DNA of 64,000 nucleotides from Capricornis sumatraensis. Its lineage: Eukaryota > Chordata > Mammalia > Artiodactyla > Bovidae. The notes beneath the pieces are model-generated. The model worked only from the letters and a program-made list of their open reading frames with translations, made no database searches and was not told the origin of the DNA. Position 1 is the stretch's first letter. The number at the start of each line of letters is the position of its first letter. Of this stretch, positions 53,349 to 64,000 are shown piece by piece. The stretch is from positions 8,955,001-9,019,000 of the forward strand of contig NC_091072.1 of the NCBI RefSeq assembly GCF_032405125.1. Reading direction: 5' to 3'. Made by a program: the position numbers and the translations under genes.

Positions 53349-56300
53349 ACGTGAGTGCAAGAGTGTATGTCAACAGTGTGTGTGCGTTTGCATGGGTGTC
53401 AACAGTATGTGTGTGTCAATAGGCTGCGTGTGTCTGTGTGTGCATATGTGTGTGTGACAACAGTGTGTGTGTTTGTGTGTGAACAGTGTTCTATGTGTGT
53501 GTCTGTAAACAGGCTCTATGTATGTGTGTGCATGTGTATGTGTGTGAACGGCAACCTTTCCGAACAGTGCCCCCAACCCAGGGTGAGGTGAGCAGGAGGA
53601 CATGGCTCCCCGCCTCACGACCCGAACACTCCCCAGTAAGCGCAGCCCAGGCACCGCTGGCCTCCAGCAGCACCTGCCTCCTTGGCAGAGCGAGGACGCA
53701 GCCCTTCCCCGCCGCGTCCTGTCTCCCTCACGGGCGTCCAGCATCTACTCTTTAGGTCCTCGAGCCAACCGACCCGCGCGCAGAGGACGGGACCACGGCG
53801 CCACAGATCCAGCCCCGAGTCAACAATCACCAGGATGCCCACACTTGCTCCCGTCACGTCACACACTCATAAGCACTTTGACACGCAGCTCCCCAGAGAG
53901 AGACCTTACATGGCAGCCAGCCTTCAAAGCCCACCTCTGGGGCCCAGACCCGGGAGCAGACGATGAGGAAGCTCTGCTTTTGTCCTGACCCTTCACAGGG
54001 CTCGCTGACCGTGAGAAGCCGAGAGGCCGCCTGGGTGGCCAGGCACAGAGGCCTTCCCCGGGGGAGTGCCCGTCAGACGCTGTCCCCTGCCCGCCCCTCT
54101 GGTGGAGGCCCTGGCAAGGGGCACGTCGTGGGTGACGTGGCCACTGCTGTGAGCCACATGCTCCCAAACACAAGTGCAGTGGGGTGGGCGGGATGGGAGG
54201 TGACGGGCAGCGTGCGGGGCTGCGTCCTTGAGGAGAAAGCCTGAGAAGGGCCAGGGCTGGGCCGCCACGGGGTCTGGGGCTCTCCCAGATGCGACGCCAG
54301 ACGGAGAGTGACTGCAGTGCAAGCACCCAGGACCCGAGTGAAAAAGCAGAGGAGACCCCGCGAGACTCGGTGGCCACCACGGCGGGCGCCCTCTGGAGTC
54401 CTCGGGAAGGGACACCGGCCGAGACGCCCGCGCGCAGCTGCTCACGCTTGGCGGGCTGGGTTTGAACTGCATGCTCTTCTTGCAGGACGTCCAAGCCTGC
54501 ATTCTATGACTCTCAGAGTGAAAGTTAAGAGAGCTATGCCTAACTGCAGACCCGACTATAGAGATGAAGGCACTCAGGCTTACTTATAGGAAATGTGGGA
54601 GAACGGATCTCACGTGGGACGGCAAGGAAACACTGCCACGGTTCACGAAGCAGGACTGAAGAGAAACCCTGGCCTCACGTGTGAGAGCCCTCTGTTGAGG
54701 CCTGAGTCTCTGTTCCACGCTGGGCAGACACCGTGGAGAGAAAAGCAAGGCCAACACTCAGATCAGCAATACATTGCTCCAGATCAGACAACGGCTTCCC
54801 TTTGGTGGAAATGCAGGGAGAGCTTGGAAACCGCTGAGGTTATGCAAGTTTGGTTACCAATGACAGCTTCACAAAAACTAGAAAACTACTTGGGTGGCAG
54901 AAGTTCTTAATCACATGTGGGCTTTCCTCAGCCTCGGATGGAAGGAAAATGGCCATGCCCGTGTTCCAGAGAGGATGTAGCTGTCCAAGGGTCCACACTC
55001 TGAAAATACCAAGGGCAGCTTCTTACTGAGATTCCCGGCCAGCAACACCAGCAGCACCCAGGATAGGGTCGAAATGCAAGCTCTGAAACTCTAGGCGTGG
55101 GGCCCAACAACGGGCACGCTCATAGCCCCACCAGCTGATGCTGACACAGCTGCGAAGACCCAACACCGGGGCTTCCAGGCACCATGGGTAAGAATCACCT
55201 GGCAACGCAGGGGACACGGGCTCCACTTCTGTGGTCTGGGAGGATCCCACTTGCCATGGGGCAGCTAAGCCCGGGAGCGTCAACTGCTGCGCCCGTGCGC
55301 CTAGAGCCTGTGCTCGCAGTAAGAACAGCACTGCAGTGAAAAGCCTGCACACCGCAAGGAATAGGAGCCCCCACTCACCGCAACCAGAAAACACGCCCAA
55401 CACTCTGGGGCGAGGAAGAAGGGCTTCTGTGCAGCAGCTGGTTTTCAATAGACACCCAGGGGGAGGCCCTGAGCCTCCAGGATGCTACACTGCGGGACGT
55501 CATGCGTGCCACACCAACGCTCCCCATTCTCACACCACGGCAGACCCTGCAGACAGAGCCTCTCCTGTTCCTCCAGACCAGCATCCTCAACAACTCCCTG
55601 GCAGCCCTGGTCCAGAGACCCGTTACTCACCCTGCAGCCGCTCGTTCCCCACCAGCCTGGCCTGTCACCTCCCTGAGAAAGCGGCGTGGCCTGGGAGCCT
55701 GCGCTTCCCCCAGGGGAACGCCGCCTCCCCAGCTGCACCAGCTGCTGCCAGGTGAAAACAAGGACCATTCCTACAGATGACCAAGGCCCGTGAGATCCCA
55801 AACACCACTCTGACTCAAGCTCACCCTCACCCTGATCTGTCAACCTAAATAATTTAAACACAGTGACAAAGGCTGTGTATTTTTAGAGGTAGTAATGTAA
55901 CTTGGCATTCTTTTATGAATAACAACGTGCATCTATTTATAAGAGCAAAGGGCTAGGAGGGGAGAGGAGGAGGAAAAAGGAAGCCTGGCAAAGTGCGTCC
56001 CTTCTCTCCAAGCGGGTCTGAACAGCCAGAGGCTCGGGTTCCCGTGAGGTGGGGCAGACGGGACAGGCTCCTGAAGCACCTTTGTTCTTAAGAGCGGCCA
56101 CGTGAGCCAAAGCCGAGGAGCCGCTTCCTTCTCCGGTGACAAGGCCACACGGCCTCTGCCCACCCACCTGCACCGCCAGGCAAACGCGCAGACCCCCGGG
56201 CCTCCCCGCCCCGCAGGAAGCCCCCTTCAGGTGCAGTGCCTTCCGAGCTGTGGGTTTATGAACAAAGAGGAGCACGTGGGGAGCTCTGCCAAGCCCCGAA

Positions 56301-59300
56301 GGCTCTGAGGCGTGGGCTGCAGCCGCCCATTCTCCGCAGCAGCCGTGGTGATGGCCACTGGCGCTCGGAGGGCTCCTACCTTGATAGCAACAGGGTAAAC
56401 TGTGGCTCCAATTTCAAAACTTCCCTTTTTGAACATCATCACCGATGTATTATTGATGCAGGTTCCTAAAATGCAGAAGAGGATGAAATGCTTTTCTTTT
56501 CGGTCCTTTACCCCAGAGATCAGTAACAGTTTATGGATTCAATATAATAGTAAAAGTCCTTCTGACAGCTCTTCCGAGAGGATAAGCCTGTCACCTCCCC
56601 AGCGCGGGAACACACGCTGGAGGGAGGCGAGCAGACCACTGCCCTGCCTCCTCTTCTCTCCTTACGGGACCACCTCCCAGGGTCCCAGGGTCCCGGGGAG
56701 CCCAGAGGGGAGCCCAGAGCCCCCGCTGAGTTGGGAAGGCCCAGGAAGGACTGTGCCACAAGCTCAAGCAGCCTGGGGGCAAAGACGCAGGAGGCGGCCA
56801 CACAACAGCGCTCGCACTCCACACTGAGTCCCCTGAGCTTTCAGTTCCAGGACCAGCCCAAAGGGACCCCAGCTGAGGCGGTGAAGACAGGTTCTTCCAA
56901 CACAGCCCTGGACTCCCCTGCCTGCCCGGCCTCCCCATGCAGCAGCTTACCCTCCGGAAAGATGAGGATGGGCAACTTGCTTTTATCCTGCACGTGCTCG
57001 GTCAGCCTGAAGAAGAGAGAAATGGAAGAGAGGGCCAGACAGCCTCACGTCCATCACCATCCACCTAGATGCGATGCTGGGTGCGGTATAAAGGCAGGCT
57101 AATGAACACGATCCTTTTATAAACCCTCGATCTAACAGACAAAAGGCCTAAGTTGGACAGGGAACCCGGGCTGATTACTATTTAGCACGAACAGCTGTTG
57201 AGTGAAGCACGTGAGTCTGAGTGTACAGGCTGTGGCTCTGATCTGAGACTGCCTAACGGGCTCACCCGCCAGAGCAGCCTCGAGAAACGCTTGCCCTGAC
57301 TTCCTAGGGCCGTGCTGGGTGGCCCTGCAGCCCTGAGACGCAGTGCAGGGAACAAGGCGGCCCACTGGCCCTGGGGAGCGGGTCTCAAGGGAGCCTCGAC
57401 TCCTCGAGTTACACAAAGCTCTCACCCTAACCTGTGCCACATCTGCCTTTTATCTTCCTTGGAAACAGAGCTGTGCTTTATTCTATTGCTCAAAGTGTGC
57501 TTTCATGTGTGACAGTGAGCTCATTTTGAGATTTGAACCCACATTAAAAGTGTGTAGGTTGTTATGACAATGGGTTCAAGGAATTAAATTAAAAAAAGGT
57601 TAAAAACACTACTAACTCATTAACACTACAGTTTCCATACTTTCTAGAGTCCACATTTCAGATTTGGAAGCAGCTGGGCTCAGTGGAGAAGGCTGGAGGC
57701 ACGACCTCCCCTAAAATCGGGCTGTGCGCGTGTACGTGTCGCTCGTTTACCTTCTGGCCACCAGGTGGCGATCCTTCACTTCGGAGCGCTCGAACCAGAC
57801 GTGGGGGCAGGCCTTGACCATGGCTCTCTGGATGACTCCCATGAGGCCGCCGTGCACCTGCCCCACCTGCTCGCCGAGGAAGGGGCAAGGGCAGCGAGAC
57901 CATCCTCACACAAAGTCCCCGGTCCCCAACCTCCTTCCCCCTACGCTTTACTGGTAACCAGAGGTTCCTCTGTTAGTTAGACTCTCTGAATTTAAATTCT
58001 CCTTCTAACCTGTGACAGCAGATGTGCAACGGAAAACCCTACAAAGAACCGTGAAGCAGAGCCCCCTGTGTCCAAATGCCCTCCCTGTGCGGATTCCCCA
58101 AGGCCTCTGCGCCCCGTCCCTTCAAATCCCCTCTCAAGGGGCTTGGGAAGACGGATACATGTATACATATGGCTGAGCCCCTTCGCTGTTCACCTGAAAC
58201 TACCACAACACTGTTCATTAGCTACACCTAACATAAAATAAAAAGTGTAAAGTCTGGGGGAAAAAGAAACCCCCTCCCCACCTCCACCCGCCTTTCCACT
58301 GCCCACCTCCACTTTCCCCACGTGCTCAGCCACTCGGCTCACAGCACCCAGGTCCCAAGGAGCCCCTGAGGCCACGGAAACCAAGGTGACAGCCTAGGCT
58401 GGGGCCCGAGTCTGAAAGCACGCTTGCCCGCTCACCCCCTGGAGACAGAGCTCCCGGCCGTGACCAGCTAGAGGACTCTCGGAGGGAGGTCTTACCATGG
58501 CGTAGTAGCCATCGCTGGCCAGGATGATGACGTCAATGGGAGACGTGTGGTTGGCCACGCAGATGCCGCCGTCTCTAGGCCGGTTCTTCCTGTTCACAAG
58601 GTTCGAGGAACAAGGGGAATCGACGTGAGACGATGCGTCTGGAACGCGCATCTGGCCGGGGGTCCAGCCCCCCAAGTTCCGGCAGCGCCACCCCGTGTGC
58701 CACGCCGCGCCCCCGTGGACGCTCACCTGTCGTGGTAGGTGATGATGGCTGTCAGGGCGCGCACACAGATCCGGTAGCACATGAGGTGCACGTGCTTGCT
58801 CAGGAACTCCTTGAACCTGCGACAACGGGACAGAGAGCTCTGCTTTTACCTTACACGCACACAGGGAGTCAGCAAAGGGTGCTGGGTCTAACCATCTAAC
58901 CATCGCTGCCTACGCCCTTCACAACTGTATATAGAAGTATTTTTATAATTATTAGTGTCTACGGTAAGCATTAGCATCTTTCTGTCTACAGACAAAGGAA
59001 GAAATGATGAGGACGGCTCACATTCACCACGGGTGATGGACTCAGAAGTCTCAGCCCGAGAATTTCCAGCAAAGGTGAGTCCCCTAGAGTCTTTGCCAGT
59101 GACAGCCAGAGGCAGGCGGAGGCCAGAGAGTCAAACCTCCCCACCAGCTGGGGCAGAAGAGAGGTCTGCCAGACCCAGAACTTCCCAGAAGGATCCCATT
59201 TCTTAAAAAAGAAAAAAAAAAAAAAAAAGGAAAAAGCAAACAAAAAGGACCTACCTACCCACACTTCTTACCCTCTCAACAATTCATCAACATAGTAGAA

Positions 59301-60827
59301 TGCTCAAAACACAACTACTTGCTTTGTAAAGCCTGCTAGCCCTGGACACTACCATTTTGTGTTTTCTGCTTTGTCTTTAAAGCTGGAGGAATGAGAGGGC
59401 TGGAGGGTAAAAAGAACAGTCACAGGTAAGATCAGTGAGGGGGGACAGAGCTTTGCTGCCGAGTCAGTTACCATGGAGCTACTGACTCCATCTAACAACC
59501 TGTGGTTTGGGCTACACTGCCCACCCCCTGTGGTACCCGCAGAGTCTAACGCCCACGCTCTGCTCACCTCCCGTTTGGCAGGTACCCCACCATCGTTGTG
59601 CCCACCACCAGGAGGCTGATCCCCGTGAAAGCGAGAGCTATCCTGTAACGAGAAGACAAGTTACAGTACAGCAGACAGACAAACTCCTGCCGAGTGTAGA
59701 CCTGAATGTGTGAAAACGCCAGACGTGATCGCTGGCTCACACAGGGCTCCCACCGGGATCGGAACCGGGGCCGCTCACTCTCCTGGGACAGGGCGCCATG
59801 ACTTGGTTCTCAGCTGACAGACACCCCCGCCTCGGCACCAGGCAGCAGCCAGAAGGATAGGGCAGCCGATGGCGGGCCATGCTGCCCTCAGGCACCTGCT
59901 GTCCTGCAGCCTCCCCCTTCCCCTTGGCTTTAACCCCTGGCAAAAGCACAGCTTCTCTATGAAGCAGCAGGAAGTAGGGTCCAAAGGTGCCAGCAGCCGG
60001 CAAGGCCTACTCAGAACAGCACATGGCACAGAGACCTGGGAGATCAATATCGCCTCTGTCCTGGAGAAGAAGCTGCAGGAAAGAACCAGCCAGGCCCGGG
60101 GAGGGGGGCCACAAAGAACACCGTGCTCCCGTCCCTGGGCTTAGTCCGTCCAGACAAGCAATTTGTCTTTGAGAAACTCAACTACTTCTTATTTCTGTCT
60201 GCTATGCAGACAACCCAGGACCCTTCTAAAGGACAAGCCCGGGCACCCTTCCGAGAGCCGGACGGCCTGGCTGATGGGAGGACATCACCAGCCTCCTCTG
60301 AAGTGGGAGCACGGGGCATGGGCCGGGCCTCACCTGAGCGGCAGCAGGAAGCAGTAGCGGATGAGCACGCCCAAGCCCCACAGCACGGTGAGCCGCAGGC
60401 TGATGTAATGGAAGTTGTAATTGGTCCTGCTCAGCAGGTTCCAGGACTCCAGCTCCTCTGCCGAGAACCTCTTGGTCACCTCGTCGTCCATGATGGTCTC
60501 CATTCCTTTCCGGCAGAAGTAGAAAATGTCCGAGAGCTCAAACTCAGGAGTGTTGTCCAGCGCCTTACTGCTCCCGCTCCGGCGGATTTCTTTGATCTCT
60601 TCCTCTAGTGATGTGGGGTCTTTTGCAATGATTCCTGCAAGAGAACAGCCCTGTCAGGTGGTGCGCTGGGAGAAGGGCGTCAGAAATGCTCAGGGCATAC
60701 TCCCTGCCTGCCGCAGGGAGCAGGGGTGGGGTGGGGGGCCTGGGGGCCCTGTCTTACCATTGGTGTAGGGCTTGTAAAGCTGGTGGTGGTTCTCCTTGGC
60801 TCCTCTCTCCATCCTCAAGGTAGCCCA
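52713..60827 (-). CDS. GPAT4: GPAT4 (AGPAT6), glycerol-3-phosphate acyltransferase 4, partial (5' exon outside)
   Basis: This ER membrane enzyme adds an acyl chain to sn-1 of glycerol-3-phosphate, the first step of glycerolipid and triacylglycerol synthesis. It is important in mammary gland, fat and liver. Eleven exons in transcript order: 60758-60827, 60334-60634, 59568-59642, 58727-58816, 58496-58589, 57751-57866, 56951-57006, 56380-56465, 53164-53292, 53001-53080, 52713-52821. They sum to 1206 nt: 401 residues plus stop, beginning at Trp56 of the expected 456. Acyltransferase motifs are motif I NHTSPID (HX4D), motif II GGLMGVIQ...VWFERSE, motif III FPEGTCINN and motif IV VYPVAIK. Two membrane helices lie around LTVLWGLGVLIRYCFLLPL and IALAFTGISLLVVGTTM. 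The C-terminus ends VGNHEDRSRS. The first coding exon (N-terminal helix) is beyond 64000. Variants near this gene on cattle chromosome 27 are linked to milk fat (established). Confidence 0.97.
53001..53080 (-). CDS. GPAT4: GPAT4 exon (80 nt)
   Basis: It encodes AEEDAVQFANRVKSAIARQG then GLVDLL plus two bases of a Trp codon. Borders are cttgcag and GTGAGT. Confidence 0.97.
53164..53292 (-). CDS. GPAT4: GPAT4 exon downstream of (CA)n tract (129 nt)
   Basis: It has 43 whole codons, YDPQFGDAFYNSSKYGMMTY then LLRMMTSWAIVCSVWYLPPM then TRQ. It is phase 0 at both ends, so skipping would keep frame. The acceptor is caccccgcag; a CA repeat starts about 21 nt upstream in the transcript. Confidence 0.97.
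53313..53560. repeat. (GT)n tract and GT-rich minisatellite
   Basis: Pure (GT)n at 53313-53347, then diverged GT blocks separated by recurring aacag/aatagg spacers every roughly 35-60 bp. Confidence 0.9.
55165..55392 (+). repeat. CHR-type SINE, diverged
   Basis: Contains gggcttccaggcaccatgg, ggatcccacttgccatgg and a 3' part that is not fully conserved. Confidence 0.75.
56380..56465 (-). CDS. GPAT4: GPAT4 exon with second half of motif III and motif IV
   Basis: It has 86 nt encoding TCINNTSVMMFKKGSFEIGA then TVYPVAIK. It completes FPEGTCINN and carries the VYPVAIK motif. Borders are ttttag and GTAGGA. Confidence 0.97.
56466..57750. other. GPAT4: GPAT4 introns around the 56951-57006 exon
   Basis: Unique sequence on both sides of the small exon; nothing else recognised. 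Confidence 0.5.
56951..57006 (-). CDS. GPAT4: GPAT4 exon with first half of motif III
   Basis: It has 56 nt encoding LTEHVQDKSKLPILIFPE. The Gly codon of the FPEG motif is split across the next intron. Borders are cttcag and GTAAGC. Confidence 0.96.
57751..57866 (-). CDS. GPAT4: GPAT4 exon with motif II
   Basis: It encodes VGQVHGGLMGVIQRAMVKAC then PHVWFERSEVKDRHLVAR. This is motif II, which helps bind the glycerol-3-phosphate acceptor. Borders are gagcag and GTAAAC. Confidence 0.96.
57867..58495. other. GPAT4: GPAT4 intron with L1 3' tail
   Basis: An L1 3'-end fragment lies at about 58150-58255 (aactaccacaacactgttca ... aataaaaagt). Otherwise unique. Confidence 0.55.
58496..58589 (-). CDS. 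GPAT4: GPAT4 exon with catalytic motif I (HX4D)
   Basis: It encodes KNRPRDGGICVANHTSPIDV then IILASDGYYAM. The His and Asp of NHTSPID are the catalytic pair of the family. Borders are tgaacag and GTAAGA. Confidence 0.97.
58727..58816 (-). CDS. GPAT4: GPAT4 exon (90 nt)
   Basis: It encodes FKEFLSKHVHLMCYRICVRA then LTAIITYHD, the segment leading into acyltransferase motif I. Borders are tcgcag and GTGAGC. Confidence 0.96.
58817..60333. other. GPAT4: GPAT4 introns flanking the 59568-59642 exon
   Basis: Mostly unique. A long A-run lies at 59200-59231, preceded by aagaa; it may be a degraded retroelement tail. Confidence 0.5.
59568..59642 (-). CDS. GPAT4: GPAT4 exon, second membrane helix (75 nt)
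   Basis: It encodes IALAFTGISLLVVGTTMVGY then LPNG, closing the helical hairpin before the catalytic domain. The acceptor is cgttacag and the donor GTGAGC on the minus strand; both neighbouring Arg codons are split. Confidence 0.96.
60334..60634 (-). CDS. GPAT4: GPAT4 largest exon (301 nt)
   Basis: It encodes about 100 residues from IIAKDPTSLEEEIKEIRRSG to the membrane segment ending CFLLPLR. It contains a conserved region before the catalytic domain (FSAEELESWNLLSRTNYNF) and the first of two closely spaced membrane helices. Confidence 0.97.
60758..60827 (-). CDS. GPAT4: GPAT4 exon encoding residues 56-78
   Basis: It has 70 nt starting WATLRMERGAKENHHQLYKP and then YTN, plus one base of a Gly codon. 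The acceptor reads ccctgcag and the donor GTAAGA on the minus strand. It starts in phase 0. This is the most 5' coding exon in the window. Confidence 0.95.
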
Positions 60828-63800
60828 CTGCAGGGGAACAGCAACACACAGGGTGAGCCCCTTCTCCTCTCAGAGGGCTCCTCCACTTCCGGTCTGTGGC
60901 AGCCTCAAGCCCAATCACCCCGGATCAGACTGCACCTGGAGCGTGGGCTCTGGGGAAGCTCGGAGCCCTCTCCTCCAGGCAGACCCTGTCCCTGAAGACC
61001 TGGACTGCTTCCTTCGTTTCTGCCAAATGACAGCTCTTCGGCAACTGCCAAGCCAATTGTCCGGGAAGGTACTGCCTGCTTCCCAAATTATTCCAAGAAA
61101 GCAACAATTTTAGCTTTTAAGTTGATAAAAGATTTAAATACTATGTATACGTGGACTGTCCATTTACCCTCTGAGTAATATCTAACGGGAAACGCCACAA
61201 TTTGACACAAAAAGCTTGAAAGTAGCTTAGTGTTAATTAAAAAAAAAAAAGTTAAGCAAAAAAAACTAGGTTCAAATCCCAAGTTCGAGAGTTCTGTGTG
61301 CCTTCAGCAATTCATCCCATCGCGCTGGTCTCTTTCACCCACAAAACTGGATGAAGGTGCATCGACCTTCCCTTGGCGAGGACATGAGAGGCCGTGTGTG
61401 ACAGGCTCTGTGACAGGTCCCTGTTACTGAAGTAACAGGGACCACAGGGGAGCCTCTTCCTAGAGCCTCTCGCCCTTCATCAGAATCCTAAGTGCCACCC
61501 GAGAGCCCGGGGCTGGGCGGCTCCTACTAGCAGGAGGGAGGGGTGAGCATGCCAACTTGCACCTGCCCGACGCCGGGACCTCGATGACAAGGACACAGAA
61601 CCCGCATTTCAAAGGTGTCCTTTCAAACTCCTGTCTCCACAGCTATGCTAGGGAGAGAAGAACCCTGTCCCTCCACGATGCCACAGAATCCACACAGCCC
61701 AAAGCCTCTGTGAGACCCTGCTGGCAGAGCCTGAGGTGTGAGCAGGGTGGTGGAGCGAGCAGCAGGACGTGCGCCTCCTCAGCGACCTGAGCACGTGCGG
61801 AAACCTCTCGGACGCCATGGTCCAGAGAAGACAGGCCGCTTACAAAGCCACCCACGCCAAGGTCTGAGGCGGGAAAACACACACGACCCCTGTCGGGTTC
61901 TTAGCCCCTGATGGATTCTGGCACGGAGGACGTTTTTTCTAGAAGAAAATGTAAACATAACTGCTGCAGTGCAGGAAGACGAACTCCCACCCAGGAATGC
62001 CATCTAGGGAAGAGGCGATTCAGGGCCAAGCCTGGTACAAAGACACAGCTCGATCGCCCAAAACGTCTCCATTCTGGCCAAGACTGCCTCAGTGCTGCAG
62101 GCCCAAGTCAGAGAACCTCAGTGCTGGCACGCGGGTCGGACTGTGACAGGCAGGGAGCACACGCCCCAGGCCACTGGAGCCCCAGAGCAGACAGCTGTGA
62201 GCACCGACTCAGGATGGAAAGTTCCAGAAGGCTGTTGCTTCTGCTTTAACTGGAAAGATGCTGGTTCAGTGAGCCTGTGGCTTCTGGCTCCATGGTAAAC
62301 ATCCTCCTGTCCTCCTGCTTCGTTCTTCCAGCTTTGCTTTCCCAAACTTCGGGGACATCACAAAATGTGTCTGTGTGAAGGATGAAGTCAGCAGAACAGG
62401 GGCAGAGGGCAGGGCAGGGGCCGCCTGGGACAGGCACCCAGTGACCGGCTGCTTTGCCAGGCGAAGGGACTCGGGAGGGGGTGCTGGCATCAGCAACGTC
62501 TGAGAATGGCACGCCTGGCTTCTCTGAGCCTCATTTTTAAGAAGTATCGTATGCAGATATCCAGAATAAAGTGAGAGCCCCAGGTCCAGAGCTCATAATT
62601 TCCTCTTCCTTCCCTTGATCCAACATGCCACTTGAGTCCCTGTTCAGGGTCAGATTACTTAATTATTGCCTTCTCAGCTTCTCCTGCACAGAGACTGTTA
62701 GGGGCACAGACACGCTGCTCTGTAGACTAAACCCAAGACAGCCCTCGGCAGGTGACAGGCAGGCCAGACCCTTAGAAGGTGGGCGGGGTGACGAGTGCAT
62801 CTTTGCTGGTTAGTCACTCTGCTGTGCTGCCGCTCAGAAGCCCAGCACCCGGGGAAGGCCAGACAGCCTCTGCAGCCTTGTCTCAGCGAGACCTCCCCTC
62901 TTCTCCAGCTGGCCTGCACCGCCCCTTCCCCGACCAGACTGTGGATGCCCAAGAATCAGCCCCCAGAGAAGCCAGACTCCCAGCACCCCACCCTCTCCCA
63001 CTTCCCTGATAGAGATAGCATCTTTTAACAAGTCTCTCTTCCCTCCCTGCTTTGGCTAGAATCGCTCAGTGAGTGAAAAAGTGTCTGACTCTTTGCGACC
63101 CCGCAGACTATACATTCCACGGGATTCTCCAGGCCAGAATATTGGGGTGGGTAGCCTTTCCCTTCTTCAGAGGATCTTTCTGACCCAGCAGGGTCTCCTG
63201 CATTGCAGGTGGATTCTTTACCAACTGAGCTATGAGGGAATAACTTGGTAGAAAGAAAGTGAAGTCACTCAGTCGTGTCTGACTCTTTGCAACCCGGTGG
63301 ACTGTAGCCTACCAGGCTCCTCTGTCCATGGGATTCTCCAGGCAAGAATACTGGAGTGGGTTGCCATTTCCTTCTCCATAACTTGGTAGCTGCCATCAAA
63401 TTCACAATCCTGACTTCACACCTCACGTTTCTGATCACCTGCTGGTCGTGACCATGTGCCAGCATCCCTCCGCCCTGACAGGCGGTGTGAGAGGGAGAGG
63501 CAAATGCACACGCCCGGACCCCACCGTGCTCCCCGTCACCCGCCCTCCTCCTGGGATCCCCAAGCTGCCCATGTGTCCACCCAGTCCTTTCAGCCCGCCC
63601 CGGACGCTCCCTCCCCAGCTGCCTGAGTCAGGCCACCACCGTCCTCTCTTTCCTACACAGGTGCGACAGGTTCCACTGTGCTCCTTCCTCCCTCCAAGCC
63701 AAATGACGCACACTGGTCTCATCCCCTGGCCTGGGCTTTCAGGGGCTTTTCAATGGCTTCTCAAAGCCTAAAGAACAGCCGGTTTTATAAGCTATCTCAG

Positions 63801-64000
63801 CCCGTCCAGGAACCTGATGGCTCTCCTATCCTGAGCCAGGCACTGTCTCTAAACCAGACTGCCCCTGCTCGCCTCTACCCACTGCATTCCTAGAGCACTG
63901 CTTCCTTTGTAAATCCATTCGAATGCCAAATCTTAGATGAAATGGTACCTCCCCAACTCCTGCAGCCAGAGCTCACCCCCACCCGCATATTTTAACTGGT
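60828..64000. other. GPAT4: GPAT4 5' intron, partial
   Basis: No exon for residues 1-55 was found, so the first coding exon lies beyond the window. Mostly unique DNA, with two reverse Bov-tA SINEs at 63061-63242 and 63258-63380. Confidence 0.6.
63061..63380 (-). repeat. Two reverse Bov-tA SINEs
   Basis: 63061-63242 (tcgctcagtgagtgaaaaag to tgagctatgagggaa) and 63258-63380 (agaaagtgaagtcactcag to gttgccatttccttctcc). Confidence 0.87.

Larger units (their letters stand above)
53293..56379. other. GPAT4: GPAT4 intron with GT-rich minisatellite and CHR SINE
   Basis: Contains a 250-bp GT-rich array beginning 20 bp from the exon, unique GC-rich DNA, and a CHR SINE at 55165-55392. Open frames here are not recognisable. 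Confidence 0.65.

Noticed and set aside
61088..61282. Possible GPAT4 first coding exon (hydrophobic minus-strand frame)
   Set aside because: The hydrophobic sequence comes from poly(A)-rich DNA and does not match the expected GPAT4 N-terminus or splice phase.

Overview
The window is mammalian nuclear DNA from a pecoran ruminant, most likely cattle or a close bovid. The evidence is a dense load of Bov-tA and CHR-type tRNA-derived SINEs, artiodactyl L1 fragments, and vertebrate exon-intron structure. Gene order and orientation match the conserved block ANK1 - MIR486 - NKX6-3 - GPAT4 (AGPAT6), which lies on cattle chromosome 27 and human 8p11 (established knowledge). The exact species is not resolved.

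Region 1 (1-28.2 kb, + strand) is the 3' end of ANK1. It opens in an intron packed with nested L1s and SINEs. Exons of the erythroid ankyrin regulatory domain follow (8574-9132 and 12154-12391). The internal muscle promoter and first exon of small ankyrin 1 (sANK1) come next (ATG at 16470), then exons shared by both products (17507-17590, 18492-18557/18632, 18875-19008). A last exon at 25678 encodes an alternative 8-residue tail and a long, partly CpG-rich 3'UTR ending near 28.16 kb. The microRNA miR-486 lies in the last intron at 19746-19827, in the host-gene sense direction.

Region 2 (28.2-37 kb, + strand) is NKX6-3, a three-exon gut/endocrine homeobox gene predicted to encode 263 aa. All three coding exons are intact, and the homeodomain is split between exons 2 and 3. 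Promoter-like motif clusters lie at 28.75 kb and 30.5-30.65 kb.

Region 3 (37-52 kb) is intergenic. It holds SINEs, AT-rich stretches with homeodomain-type sites that look like conserved regulatory DNA, a 13-bp perfect inverted repeat at 49.5 kb, and an unrecognised coding-like open frame with CCAAT boxes and an AATAAA signal (41.8-42.75 kb).

Region 4 (52.2-64 kb, - strand) is GPAT4, the ER glycerol-3-phosphate acyltransferase of triacylglycerol synthesis. Eleven coding exons (401 of an expected 456 residues) are present and in frame. The first coding exon lies beyond the right edge.

ANK1/sANK1 and miR-486 are linked by shared transcription in erythroid and muscle cells. NKX6-3 and GPAT4 are independent neighbours. 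No bacterial-type features, CRISPR arrays or intact viral genes were seen. All exon boundaries were read by eye from splice consensus, phase and protein similarity recalled from memory; no alignment was run.
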